In this document: piece by piece, positions 1-5,391 of the stretch | Position numbering within the stretch: position 1 is the stretch's first letter | Layout of the letters: the number at the start of each line of letters is the position of its first letter | Assembly (NCBI GenBank): GCA_946887155.1 | Contig: CAMPKM010000235.1 | Coordinates: forward strand, 1-5,391 | DNA length: 5,391 nt | Origin: an uncultured Gemmatimonadota bacterium | Lineage (GTDB): Bacteria > Gemmatimonadota > Gemmatimonadetes > Gemmatimonadales > Gemmatimonadaceae | Direction of reading: 5' to 3' | Program-made: the position numbers and the translations under genes | The notes under the pieces: model-generated | What the model saw: only the letters and a program-made list of their open reading frames with translations | The model's database searches: none | Told to the model about the DNA's origin: nothing

Positions 1-506
1 AAGGCGTCGTCCAGCGGCACGAGGTCCATCACCGGGACGCCCGGTCCGATGACGACGTGCGCGTCGACCACTGTTGATTCACCGATCGACGCGCCGTCGC
101 CAATGATGGCATAAGGCCCGACGGTGACGTTGGCGCCCAGCGTCGCACCGCGCCCGATGACGGCGGTAGGATGGATGCCCGCTTTCACCGGCTGGTGCTG
201 GTAGAGTCGCGGCAGGATGCCGAGCAATGCCTCGACCGGCTTCTCCAGCACGATCGTGGATCTCGGGTTGCCAACCGTCGCCGCCAGCTCCGGGGTCACC
301 AGGAGGACACCTGGCGCCCGCTCCGCCAGCAATGACGCATAACGAGACGAGGCGAGGAATGTCACGTCCTCGGCGCCGGCCCGGTACAGCGGCGCGACCG
401 CAACGACGCGGACCGTGGGGTCGCCGCGCAGTTCCCCTCCCGAAGCGGCCGCAATATCCGCAGCGGTGAGAGTGTGAACACCCTCACCGCTGTCGGTCGT
501 GCGCAT
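1..506 (-). CDS. lpxD: LpxD, UDP-3-O-acylglucosamine N-acyltransferase (5' part, runs off the left edge)
   Basis: LpxD performs the third step of lipid A synthesis in the cytoplasm, adding a 3-hydroxyacyl chain from acyl-carrier protein to the amino group of UDP-3-O-acylglucosamine. About 168 residues are visible. Residues ~10-107 fit the N-terminal uridine-binding domain: a TAADIAAASGGELRGD start, then VTFLASSRY, where F50 and Y56 have the spacing of the aromatic pair that sandwiches uracil in known LpxD structures. From about I111 the protein becomes hexapeptide repeats of a left-handed beta-helix in unbroken register (IGRGAT, LGANVT, VGPYAI, IGDGAS, IGESTV, VDAHVV, IGPGVP, VMDLVP). The catalytic histidine region and C-terminal helices lie beyond the edge. 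I chose the ATG at 506-504. A GTG at 527-525 overlapping the ompH stop as GTGA is equally possible, and neither has a clear Shine-Dalgarno sequence. The ATG start leaves about ten more residues before the first helix than in E. coli LpxD. Position after ompH matches the conserved bamA-skp-lpxD order. Identification is firm; the start is not. Confidence 0.93.
   Translation of the reverse strand, partial: MRTTDSGEGVHTLTAADIAAASGGELRGDPTVRVVAVAPLYRAGAEDVTFLASSRYASLLAERAPGVLLVTPELAATVGNPRSTIVLEKPVEALLGILPRLYQHQPVKAGIHPTAVIGRGATLGANVTVGPYAIIGDGASIGESTVVDAHVVIGPGVPVMDLVPLDDA
461..492 (-). other. Strong RNA hairpin in the first codons of lpxD
   Basis: The arms at 483-492 and 461-470 are a perfect 10-bp inverted repeat (CAGCGGTGAG / CTCACCGCTG). 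The pairing continues inward through 482/471, which is G.U on the mRNA, and three more pairs (GTG / CAC), leaving a UUCA tetraloop. The mRNA can therefore form an uninterrupted 14-bp stem, whereas the opposite strand would have an A.C mismatch. It starts 11 nt after the ATG at 506-504, inside lpxD. No T-run follows, so it does not look like an intrinsic terminator. A role in translation of lpxD or in mRNA stability is inference; chance in GC-rich coding DNA is not excluded. Confidence 0.6.
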
Positions 507-523
507 GTCGAGGCCAGCCGCGC

Positions 524-1159
524 TCACTGCGTTGGCGGCTTCGTCGGAGGTCTCGTTATGCCTGCCGGAGCCGGACGCGCCGGGGCATTGGCCCTGGAGG
601 AATCCGGGCGGGGCGACACGTTGACCGTCACCGGCTTGAGGCGACCGATCACCTTCTCGGTGATGTCGAGGTTCTTGTCCGCCGCGACAATGAGGCCCGG
701 ATCGTTCCCCACGTCAAAAATGAACGTGTACGATTCCTCGAGGCGAATGGCATCCAGCACCTCGCGAATCTGCGCCATCATTGGCTGGATCAGGTCGAAC
801 TGCCGCTTCTGCATGTCCTGGTCGAGCTGGCCGACGCGCTGGTCGAAGTCTGCGTTCTTCTGCTGCAACGCCTGTTCGCGCTGCTGCTGCTGCGCCGTCG
901 TGAGCGTCCCCTTTTCCTTCAGGTACGTGTCGTACATCACGCGAAGGCTGTCCTGCAGTTTCGCAACAGAGGCCTGAGCGTCCTGTCGCTCCTTGGTGAT
1001 CTGCGCCTGGATGGCAGCCGAGCCCGGCGCGCGCTGCAGAATGGTCCGGGAGTCGACGTACGCGAACTTCGGCGCCGCCGTTGCTTGTGCCGCAACGATC
1101 TCCGTCGCGACCGGGAGCACCAGCGCACCCAGCAGGGCCAGCTTGAACCAATGTGCCAT
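524..1159 (-). CDS. ompH: OmpH/Skp-family periplasmic chaperone
   Basis: This is a Skp-like protein, a periplasmic chaperone that in characterised relatives forms a trimeric jellyfish-shaped clamp around unfolded outer-membrane proteins and hands them to BamA. The 211-residue product starts with a signal peptide (K6, hydrophobic core 7-18, likely cleavage after AQA at 24-26). FAYVDSRTIL (32-41) matches the first strand and helix of the OmpH family. Residues ~50-138 are a long Gln/Lys/Glu-rich coiled coil including a QQQQ run at 90-93, and YTFIFDV to LDITEKVIGRLK (144-175) is the conserved closing core. Residues 176-211 are an extra basic tail with ten prolines, absent from E. coli Skp (about 160 residues). 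The start is well supported: AAGGAG lies 5 nt before the ATG. An in-frame upstream extension to 1315 would overlap bamA and put the signal peptide internally, so I rejected it. It lies 82 nt after bamA and touches lpxD, so it is probably co-transcribed with both. Confidence 0.93.
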   Translation of the reverse strand: MAHWFKLALLGALVLPVATEIVAAQATAAPKFAYVDSRTILQRAPGSAAIQAQITKERQDAQASVAKLQDSLRVMYDTYLKEKGTLTTAQQQQREQALQQKNADFDQRVGQLDQDMQKRQFDLIQPMMAQIREVLDAIRLEESYTFIFDVGNDPGLIVAADKNLDITEKVIGRLKPVTVNVSPRPDSSRANAPARPAPAGITRPPTKPPTQ

Positions 1160-1164
1160 TTCCG

Positions 1165-1170
1165 CTCCTT
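1165..1170 (-). promoter_or_regulatory. Ribosome binding site of ompH
   Basis: The minus strand reads AAGGAG, then CGGAA, then ATG. This near-consensus Shine-Dalgarno with 5-nt spacing fixes the ompH start at 1159 against the longer upstream reading. It contrasts with bamA and lpxD, which have no recognisable site. Confidence 0.85.
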
Positions 1171-1216
1171 GTTGGATGACGAGCAGCGATCCCCTGCGCC
1201 CGCCCCCCTTTAAACA

Positions 1217-1233
1217 CCCCGGAAGACCCGGAG
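1217..1233 (-). other. Weak stem-loop in the bamA-ompH gap
   Basis: Directly after the bamA stop, the mRNA can form a 6-bp stem (CUCCGG / CCGGGG, including one U.G pair) around a GUCUU loop, followed by UGUUUAAA. It is too short and its tail too mixed for a convincing terminator. At most it could be a partial attenuator or a 3'-end stabiliser between bamA and ompH. The rest of the 82-nt gap holds a purine-rich stretch and the ompH ribosome binding site, with no clear promoter. Confidence 0.25.
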
Positions 1234-1241
1234 GATCGAAT

Positions 1242-3659
1242 CTAGAAGATTTGACCAAACCTGAAATGTAATTGCCACTTCGGGTCCCGTCTGCCATTGA
1301 GGTCGAGTCGGTCAACCCCGTAGGCGTAGTCCAGGCCCAGAGGGCCGAACGGCGTAATGACGGAGGCCCCCAGGCCGAGGCTCCGGAAAAGCCTTGTGGG
1401 ATCGATTTCCCGAGCCCGTCGCCAGACGTTACCAGCCTCGAAAAACGTATTCACGTACAGGCTCTGGTTCATCCGCAGGCCGACTTCGGCCGTCGTGGAG
1501 AAAAACGCCTTGCCGAACGAGGACCGCTGGGCGTTGTAGGTGCTGGTGCCGATGAGGTACCCGTCAGGCGTGATCGAGAACTCCTCGTAGCCGCGCAGGC
1601 GCTCGCCATACTGCACGCCGCCAAGGGCGAATTCCTGGCTGAAGAAGAACGGCCCGGTGCTTCCGAACACGGCGCCGGCGCGGGTGGACAGGCCCGCCGT
1701 GAAGAGCATGGGCTGCTGTCCCGGCTTGGTGCCACCGACCTGGCCAATCGGCACCCACGCGCTCGTCTCCGTCGTGTACCGCTGGAAGGACGACGTTCCA
1801 CCGAACGGTCCACCCGTGAATGACGCGCTCAGGGATTGGCTGGCACCGGACGTCGGGAACGGAGTGCCGTTCCGGGTGTCGCGGGTGATGGTGAGGCCTA
1901 ACGACGACCGGAAGGAGCTGTTGCCGTAGAGGTCACCGGTCTCGCCAAGCAGGCCGGATTCACCGAACCGTACTCCTTCACCGGAATACGAGAGGAACAC
2001 GCGCGTCCAGAAATCGAACGGGACCGGGAACCCGGCCTGCACCTGTCCGCCGGTGCGAAGGCTGCGGCCAAGGTCCGCGATGTAGTAACGGGCCATGGTG
2101 CGATACAACATGACCGACCCGGATACCATCGATTGGCGGATGCGCGGATCGGTGTACGACAGGTTGAAGTCGTTGAAGTACCGCCCGAACTGCCATTGCA
2201 GCGCACCGCGCTTGCAGAGTCCAAAGAGGTTCGGCTGGTCGAGCCCGATGAATCCACCGAAACCGGTGCCCTGACCCATCGACGCGCCGAAATTCACGTT
2301 GCCCGTCCGCTTCTCCTTCACGCGGAAAATCAGGTCGATGTCGCCCTGCTCGTTGACCCTTCTCTGGTCAGGCGGGGGCAGCGGTGTCTCGAAGAAACCG
2401 AGGTTGCCGATGCCCTGCCAGCTCTGGATCAGGCGCTGATGGTTGTAAACGTCGCCCGGCAGGATCACCAGCTGGTCGCGGATGCACATCTCGGTCGTGA
2501 AGTCATTGCCCACGATCTCGATGCGATTGATGATCGCCGGAGACCCTTCCTGCACTTCCCAGCGCAGGTCCACGTAATGGGTGCTGTCCGGCGCCACCCG
2601 CCGCTCGACAATGGACTCGACCTGCGAATAGATGTAGCCGTCGTTGGCGTACGCCTGACGAACCAGGTTGGTCGCGTTTTCCCAGTTCGCCTGGTTGAAG
2701 ACGTCCTGCGCCACCGGGGTCCGACGCCGCAGAAAATCTGTCACCCGGGACGCGAGCGGGCGGCTCGTGTCCGTGAACGGGAAGTAGTTGTTGATTTCCT
2801 CGTCCGAGAAATGGCGGCCGCCCACCACGTCGAAATCGCCAACGCGGTACTGGGGTCCTTCGACCACCGTGAGCTCGAGCAGTGCCTTACCGTGTTCACG
2901 ATCGACGTACAACGTGTCTTTCGCGACGCGGAAATCGATGAACCCCCGGCTCGCATACAAGGCCGGAATGCGCTCCGACAGGTCAGCCGCGTACTCGTCA
3001 TCGTTGATCTCGCCGGACCGGAAGAACCAGAACCCTTCAGGTCTCGTCTTCATCGCGCCGGCGATGTCGTCTGCTGACACGTGGTCGTTGCCGATGACCC
3101 TCAGGCCCGACAGGGCGAGACGCCTCCCTTCCTCGACGGTGAAGGTGATGCCGATGTTGCCCTCCGAAACAACCGTCGACTCCGCGCGCACACGCGCCAG
3201 GTAGTAGCCGGCCTTCTCGTAGGTGGAGTCGATCTTGAAGACCGCGCGGGCAACGGCGGATGCGTCGACGGGTCGCGCGGCGGGCAGCTCGGCCAGGTCG
3301 CGGATCTGCCGCTCACTGAGGCGGTTCACGCCCCGCACCTGCACCGATTCGAGAACCGGTCGCTCAACCACGTTGAACGTGAGGATGGCCCGGTTCGGAA
3401 CGGACTCACACGTCAGGGTCACGTTCTCGAAATTGCCCGTCTCGTACAGGTCGCGAAGCGACCGCTGGAGGATGCGGTAATTGAGCTGCGTGCCTGGTAC
3501 GAGCGCCGTCGTCGCGATGACGGATCCGTAATCCACACGCCGGTTCCCACGAACGGCGATCGAGTCTGGACTGGCGCACCGTCCGCTCGTGACGTCCTGG
3601 GCCGAAAGGACGCCCGGCACAACGGCGAACAGCAAGAGCGAGAAGGCTTTGCGAAGCAT
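1242..3659 (-). CDS. bamA: BamA, outer membrane protein assembly factor (Omp85)
   Basis: BamA is the central subunit of the BAM complex, which folds and inserts beta-barrel proteins into the outer membrane. The 805-residue product is full length for the family. It has a signal peptide (MLRKAFSLLL..., cleavage probably after LSA at 18-20), then five POTRA domains at about 31-100, 102-178, 181-268, 271-372 and 375-449, and a 16-strand Omp85 barrel at about 450-805. Landmarks are the DTRNGTPFPTSG segment (593-604), the LRGY version of the conserved loop-6 (V/I)RG(F/Y) motif (688-691, R689), GPLGLDYAYGVDR near the end, and a C-terminal FGQIF whose final Phe fits a beta-signal. POTRA4 carries an apparent insertion near 293-332. 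I chose the ATG at 3659 because it begins the signal peptide exactly; the in-frame TTG at 3677 would add six residues over the probable promoter. No Shine-Dalgarno precedes the ATG. It heads the bamA-ompH-lpxD cluster. Confidence 0.96.
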   Translation of the reverse strand: MLRKAFSLLLFAVVPGVLSAQDVTSGRCASPDSIAVRGNRRVDYGSVIATTALVPGTQLNYRILQRSLRDLYETGNFENVTLTCESVPNRAILTFNVVERPVLESVQVRGVNRLSERQIRDLAELPAARPVDASAVARAVFKIDSTYEKAGYYLARVRAESTVVSEGNIGITFTVEEGRRLALSGLRVIGNDHVSADDIAGAMKTRPEGFWFFRSGEINDDEYAADLSERIPALYASRGFIDFRVAKDTLYVDREHGKALLELTVVEGPQYRVGDFDVVGGRHFSDEEINNYFPFTDTSRPLASRVTDFLRRRTPVAQDVFNQANWENATNLVRQAYANDGYIYSQVESIVERRVAPDSTHYVDLRWEVQEGSPAIINRIEIVGNDFTTEMCIRDQLVILPGDVYNHQRLIQSWQGIGNLGFFETPLPPPDQRRVNEQGDIDLIFRVKEKRTGNVNFGASMGQGTGFGGFIGLDQPNLFGLCKRGALQWQFGRYFNDFNLSYTDPRIRQSMVSGSVMLYRTMARYYIADLGRSLRTGGQVQAGFPVPFDFWTRVFLSYSGEGVRFGESGLLGETGDLYGNSSFRSSLGLTITRDTRNGTPFPTSGASQSLSASFTGGPFGGTSSFQRYTTETSAWVPIGQVGGTKPGQQPMLFTAGLSTRAGAVFGSTGPFFFSQEFALGGVQYGERLRGYEEFSITPDGYLIGTSTYNAQRSSFGKAFFSTTAEVGLRMNQSLYVNTFFEAGNVWRRAREIDPTRLFRSLGLGASVITPFGPLGLDYAYGVDRLDLNGRRDPKWQLHFRFGQIF

Positions 3660-3666
3660 GGGGGCT

Positions 3667-3672
3667 AATATA
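3667..3672 (-). promoter_or_regulatory. Possible -10 element of bamA (leaderless start)
   Basis: The minus strand reads TATATT followed by AGCCCCC and the bamA ATG. Initiation about 7 nt downstream of a -10 hexamer would fall on or next to the ATG, which agrees with the lack of any Shine-Dalgarno there. No TTGACA-like -35 sits at the usual distance, because that stretch is the GC stem of the preceding terminator. An A+T-rich patch after a terminator can look like a -10 by chance, so this is tentative. Confidence 0.4.
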
Positions 3673-3707
3673 CACAAACAAGTCCGGCCGGGTTCAGCCC
3701 GGCCGGA
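3673..3707 (-). terminator. Intrinsic terminator of clpC
   Basis: A perfect 10-bp stem (TCCGGCCGGG at 3707-3698 with CCCGGCCGGA at 3692-3683) closes a CTGAA loop and is followed on the minus strand by CTTGTTTGTGT. It begins 29 nt after the clpC stop. The T-tract is interrupted by G, so termination may be incomplete, but stem strength, position and orientation fit a rho-independent terminator separating clpC from bamA. The other side of the stem lacks a comparable T-run, so it is not obviously bidirectional. Confidence 0.75.
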
Positions 3708-3736
3708 TTGTTCGACACATGGAACGCCTCGAACGC

Positions 3737-5391
3737 TTACGCGTTGGGCTGGGGCGACAGGACCCGGAACTCCAGCTTTGTCCCGTCAGGCGCCACGTCG
3801 ATCTCGATTTCGTCGCCTTTCGAGAACTCCGCCACCAGGATCTTCTCGCTGAGCGGGTCCTCGATGTAGCGCTGGATCGCTCGCTTCAGCGGACGCGCCC
3901 CGTACTGTTCATCGAATCCGTGCGTGACCAGGAAGTCCGTCGCGGCCTCGCTCAGCCGAACCGACAGCTCCTCTTCAGACAGGCGCTTGCGCGTTTCCTG
4001 CAGGAGGATCGACACGATCTGCCGGATGTGGTCGCGCTGCAGCGGATGGAAGACGATGATGTCATCCACACGGTTCAGGAACTCCGGATTGAACACGTGC
4101 TGCAGCTCTTCCTTCACCTTTTCGGCCATTCGCTCGAAGCTCGCCTTGAAGTCCGGCGCGGTGAAGCCGAGTGACTTGTTCCTCGAGATGTCCTTGGCGC
4201 CAACGTTCGACGTCATGATCACGACCGTGTTCTTGAAGTCGATCACGCGGCCGTACTTGTCGGTCAGGTGGCCTTCGTCGAGCACCTGGAGCAGGATATT
4301 GAAGACGTCGGGGTGGGCCTTCTCGATTTCGTCGAGGAGCACGACGCTGTACGGCTTGCGGCGAACCGCCTTCGTCAGCGTACCCGAGTCTTCGTATCCG
4401 ACGTAGCCCGGCGGCGCGCCGATGAGGCGCGATACCGAGAACTTCTCCATGTATTCGCTCATGTCGACGCGAATGAGCGCGCTCGTGTCGGCGAAGAGGA
4501 ATTTGGCCAGTGCGCGGGCCAGCTCGGTCTTTCCGACGCCCGTTGGGCCGGAGAAGATGAACGAGCCGATCGGACGTTTCGGGTCCTTGAGCCCGGCGCG
4601 GCTGCGTCGGATCGAACGGGCAATGGACCGAATGGCTTCTTCCTGCGCGACCACGTTCTGGTGGAGCTCTTCTTCCATCCGGAGGAGGCGCGCGGTTTCA
4701 GCTTCGCGAAGGCGCGTCACGGGAATGCCCGTCCAGCGGCTCACGATGAACGCGACGTTCTCCTCGGAGATCGACGGGCGATGCGACTGCCGCCGTTTCT
4801 CCCACTCTTCCTGCTTTTTCCGGATGTCGCCCTGCAGCACGCGCTCGCTGTCACGCAGCGATGCCGCGCGCTCGAAGTTCTGGTCGCGAACGGCCGCTTC
4901 CTTCTCGCCGTTCACCTTTTCCAGCTCTTCCTTGAGCTGCGCCACTTCGGGCGGCGGCGCCTGCGCCGCGAGTCGCGCCCGCGCGCCGGCTTCGTCGATC
5001 ACGTCGATCGCCTTGTCCGGCAGGAAGCGATCCGTGATGTAGCGCTCGGAAAGCTTGGCCGCGGCCACGAGTGTGTCGTCCGGGATCTCGATGCGATGAT
5101 GATCCTCGTACTTCTTCTTCAGGCCACGCAATATCGCAACCGTTTCGTCGATCGATGGTGGATCGACGATGACCGTCTGAAAGCGGCGTTCGAGCGCCCC
5201 GTCCTTCTCGATGTACTTGCGGTACTCGTTGAGCGTCGACGCACCGACGCACTGCAGTTCGCCGCGTGCCAGGGCCGGCTTGAGCATGTTGCTGGCATCG
5301 ATGGCCCCTTCCGCCGCGCCGGCGCCTACGAGCGTATGCAGCTCGTCGATGAACAGGATCACGTTCTTGTTCTGCGCGATCTCGTTCATCA
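3737..5391 (-). CDS. clpC: ClpC-type AAA+ unfoldase (C-terminal part, start beyond the right edge)
   Basis: This is the C-terminal 550 residues of a Hsp100/Clp ATPase that unfolds cytosolic proteins and threads them into the ClpP peptidase. Numbering from the first full codon (5389), the end of the first AAA+ module is visible: Walker B ILFIDE (11-16) and the arginine-finger segment ALERRF (65-70). A short middle domain follows, with a UVR-like motif around 161-185 ([10 protein letters not shown]). The second AAA+ module has Walker A GPTGVGKT (281-288), pore loop GYVGY (328-332), Walker B VVLLDE (349-354), sensor 1 TSN (393-395), arginine finger R440 in FLNR, and sensor 2 GARPLKR (497-503). 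SLGF (406-409) sits where ClpC/ClpA carry the [LIV]GF loop that docks on ClpP. That loop and the short UVR linker argue for ClpC over ClpB, which has a long coiled-coil M-domain and no ClpP loop. The N-domain and first Walker A lie outside. It stops at TAA 3739-3737 before the terminator and shows no sign of decay. Confidence 0.94.
   Translation of the reverse strand, partial: MNEIAQNKNVILFIDELHTLVGAGAAEGAIDASNMLKPALARGELQCVGASTLNEYRKYIEKDGALERRFQTVIVDPPSIDETVAILRGLKKKYEDHHRIEIPDDTLVAAAKLSERYITDRFLPDKAIDVIDEAGARARLAAQAPPPEVAQLKEELEKVNGEKEAAVRDQNFERAASLRDSERVLQGDIRKKQEEWEKRRQSHRPSISEENVAFIVSRWTGIPVTRLREAETARLLRMEEELHQNVVAQEEAIRSIARSIRRSRAGLKDPKRPIGSFIFSGPTGVGKTELARALAKFLFADTSALIRVDMSEYMEKFSVSRLIGAPPGYVGYEDSGTLTKAVRRKPYSVVLLDEIEKAHPDVFNILLQVLDEGHLTDKYGRVIDFKNTVVIMTSNVGAKDISRNKSLGFTAPDFKASFERMAEKVKEELQHVFNPEFLNRVDDIIVFHPLQRDHIRQIVSILLQETRKRLSEEELSVRLSEAATDFLVTHGFDEQYGARPLKRAIQRYIEDPLSEKILVAEFSKGDEIEIDVAPDGTKLEFRVLSPQPNA

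Noticed and set aside
881..899. A GCTGCTGCTGCTG trinucleotide run that might be a microsatellite
   Set aside because: It encodes a short Gln run in the OmpH coiled coil, in frame and typical of the family. It is too short to suggest phase variation, and slippage by whole codons would not break the gene.
474..977. A 167-residue plus-strand frame spanning the ompH-lpxD junction
   Set aside because: It overlaps two well-identified minus-strand genes. Its Ser/Cys-rich sequence, including CCNACSRCCCC, is the reverse reading of the Gln-rich coiled coil.
1160..1315. An N-terminal extension of ompH by 52 residues
   Set aside because: It would overlap the end of bamA and place a clear signal peptide in mid-protein. 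The ATG at 1159 has an excellent Shine-Dalgarno.
2133..3077. A 314-residue open frame on the plus strand
   Set aside because: It lies wholly antisense to bamA, whose signal peptide, POTRA domains and barrel motifs are unmistakable. Its protein is rich in Arg, Val, Asp and His, as expected from reading GC-rich codons backwards, and shows no recognisable domain or ribosome binding site.
3660..3677. An upstream TTG start for bamA adding six residues
   Set aside because: The residues CILAP do not improve the signal peptide, and the stretch overlaps the probable -10 element. No ribosome binding site precedes the TTG either.
4422..5042. A 206-residue open frame on the plus strand
   Set aside because: It is antisense to the conserved ATPase core of ClpC. 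Its Ser/Arg-rich translation is the usual shadow of a GC-rich gene on the other strand.
1..5391. Search for CRISPR repeats, tRNA/rRNA genes, insertion sequences or phage and defence genes
   Set aside because: No direct-repeat array, cloverleaf, transposase motif or terminal inverted repeat was seen. The window is filled by four ordinary housekeeping genes.

Overview
The window is a GC-rich piece of a Gram-negative (diderm) chromosome. Every gene lies on the minus strand, so transcription runs from position 5391 towards position 1. It holds four genes in the order clpC (3' two-thirds) - bamA - ompH/skp - lpxD (5' half). BamA, a Skp-like periplasmic chaperone and LpxD show that the cell has an outer membrane with lipid A. 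A ClpC-type unfoldase with a short UVR-containing middle domain is absent from most Proteobacteria, so a non-proteobacterial phylum such as Gemmatimonadota or Acidobacteriota is my best guess. That taxonomic call is inference and has low confidence.

Region by region: 5391-3737 is the C-terminal part of ClpC, a cytosolic AAA+ unfoldase that feeds ClpP. It ends in a short gap (3660-3736) with a perfect 10-bp GC stem-loop and a T-rich tail, which reads as an intrinsic terminator. A -10-like TATATT follows immediately and lies only 7 nt from the bamA ATG, with no Shine-Dalgarno sequence. bamA (3659-1242) encodes a complete 805-residue BamA with signal peptide, five POTRA domains and a C-terminal beta-barrel. 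After an 82-nt gap, ompH (1159-524) encodes a 211-residue secreted coiled-coil chaperone with an unusual Pro-rich tail and a very good ribosome binding site. lpxD follows at once (GTGA overlap, or an ATG 17 nt further on) and runs off the left edge after its uridine-binding domain and about nine left-handed beta-helix hexads.

Together bamA-ompH-lpxD form the widely conserved outer-membrane biogenesis cluster: Skp escorts unfolded outer-membrane proteins across the periplasm, BamA inserts them, and LpxD makes the lipid A precursor. fabZ/lpxC and lpxA would be expected beyond position 1. clpC looks like a separate transcription unit.

No mobile element, CRISPR array, RNA gene or obviously new multi-gene system is visible. 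The observations most worth a second look are at RNA level: a strong 14-bp hairpin inside the first codons of lpxD whose single imperfect pair is a G.U wobble only on the mRNA strand, and a possibly leaderless bamA transcript starting just after the clpC terminator. No stretch above 300 bases lacks a gene.
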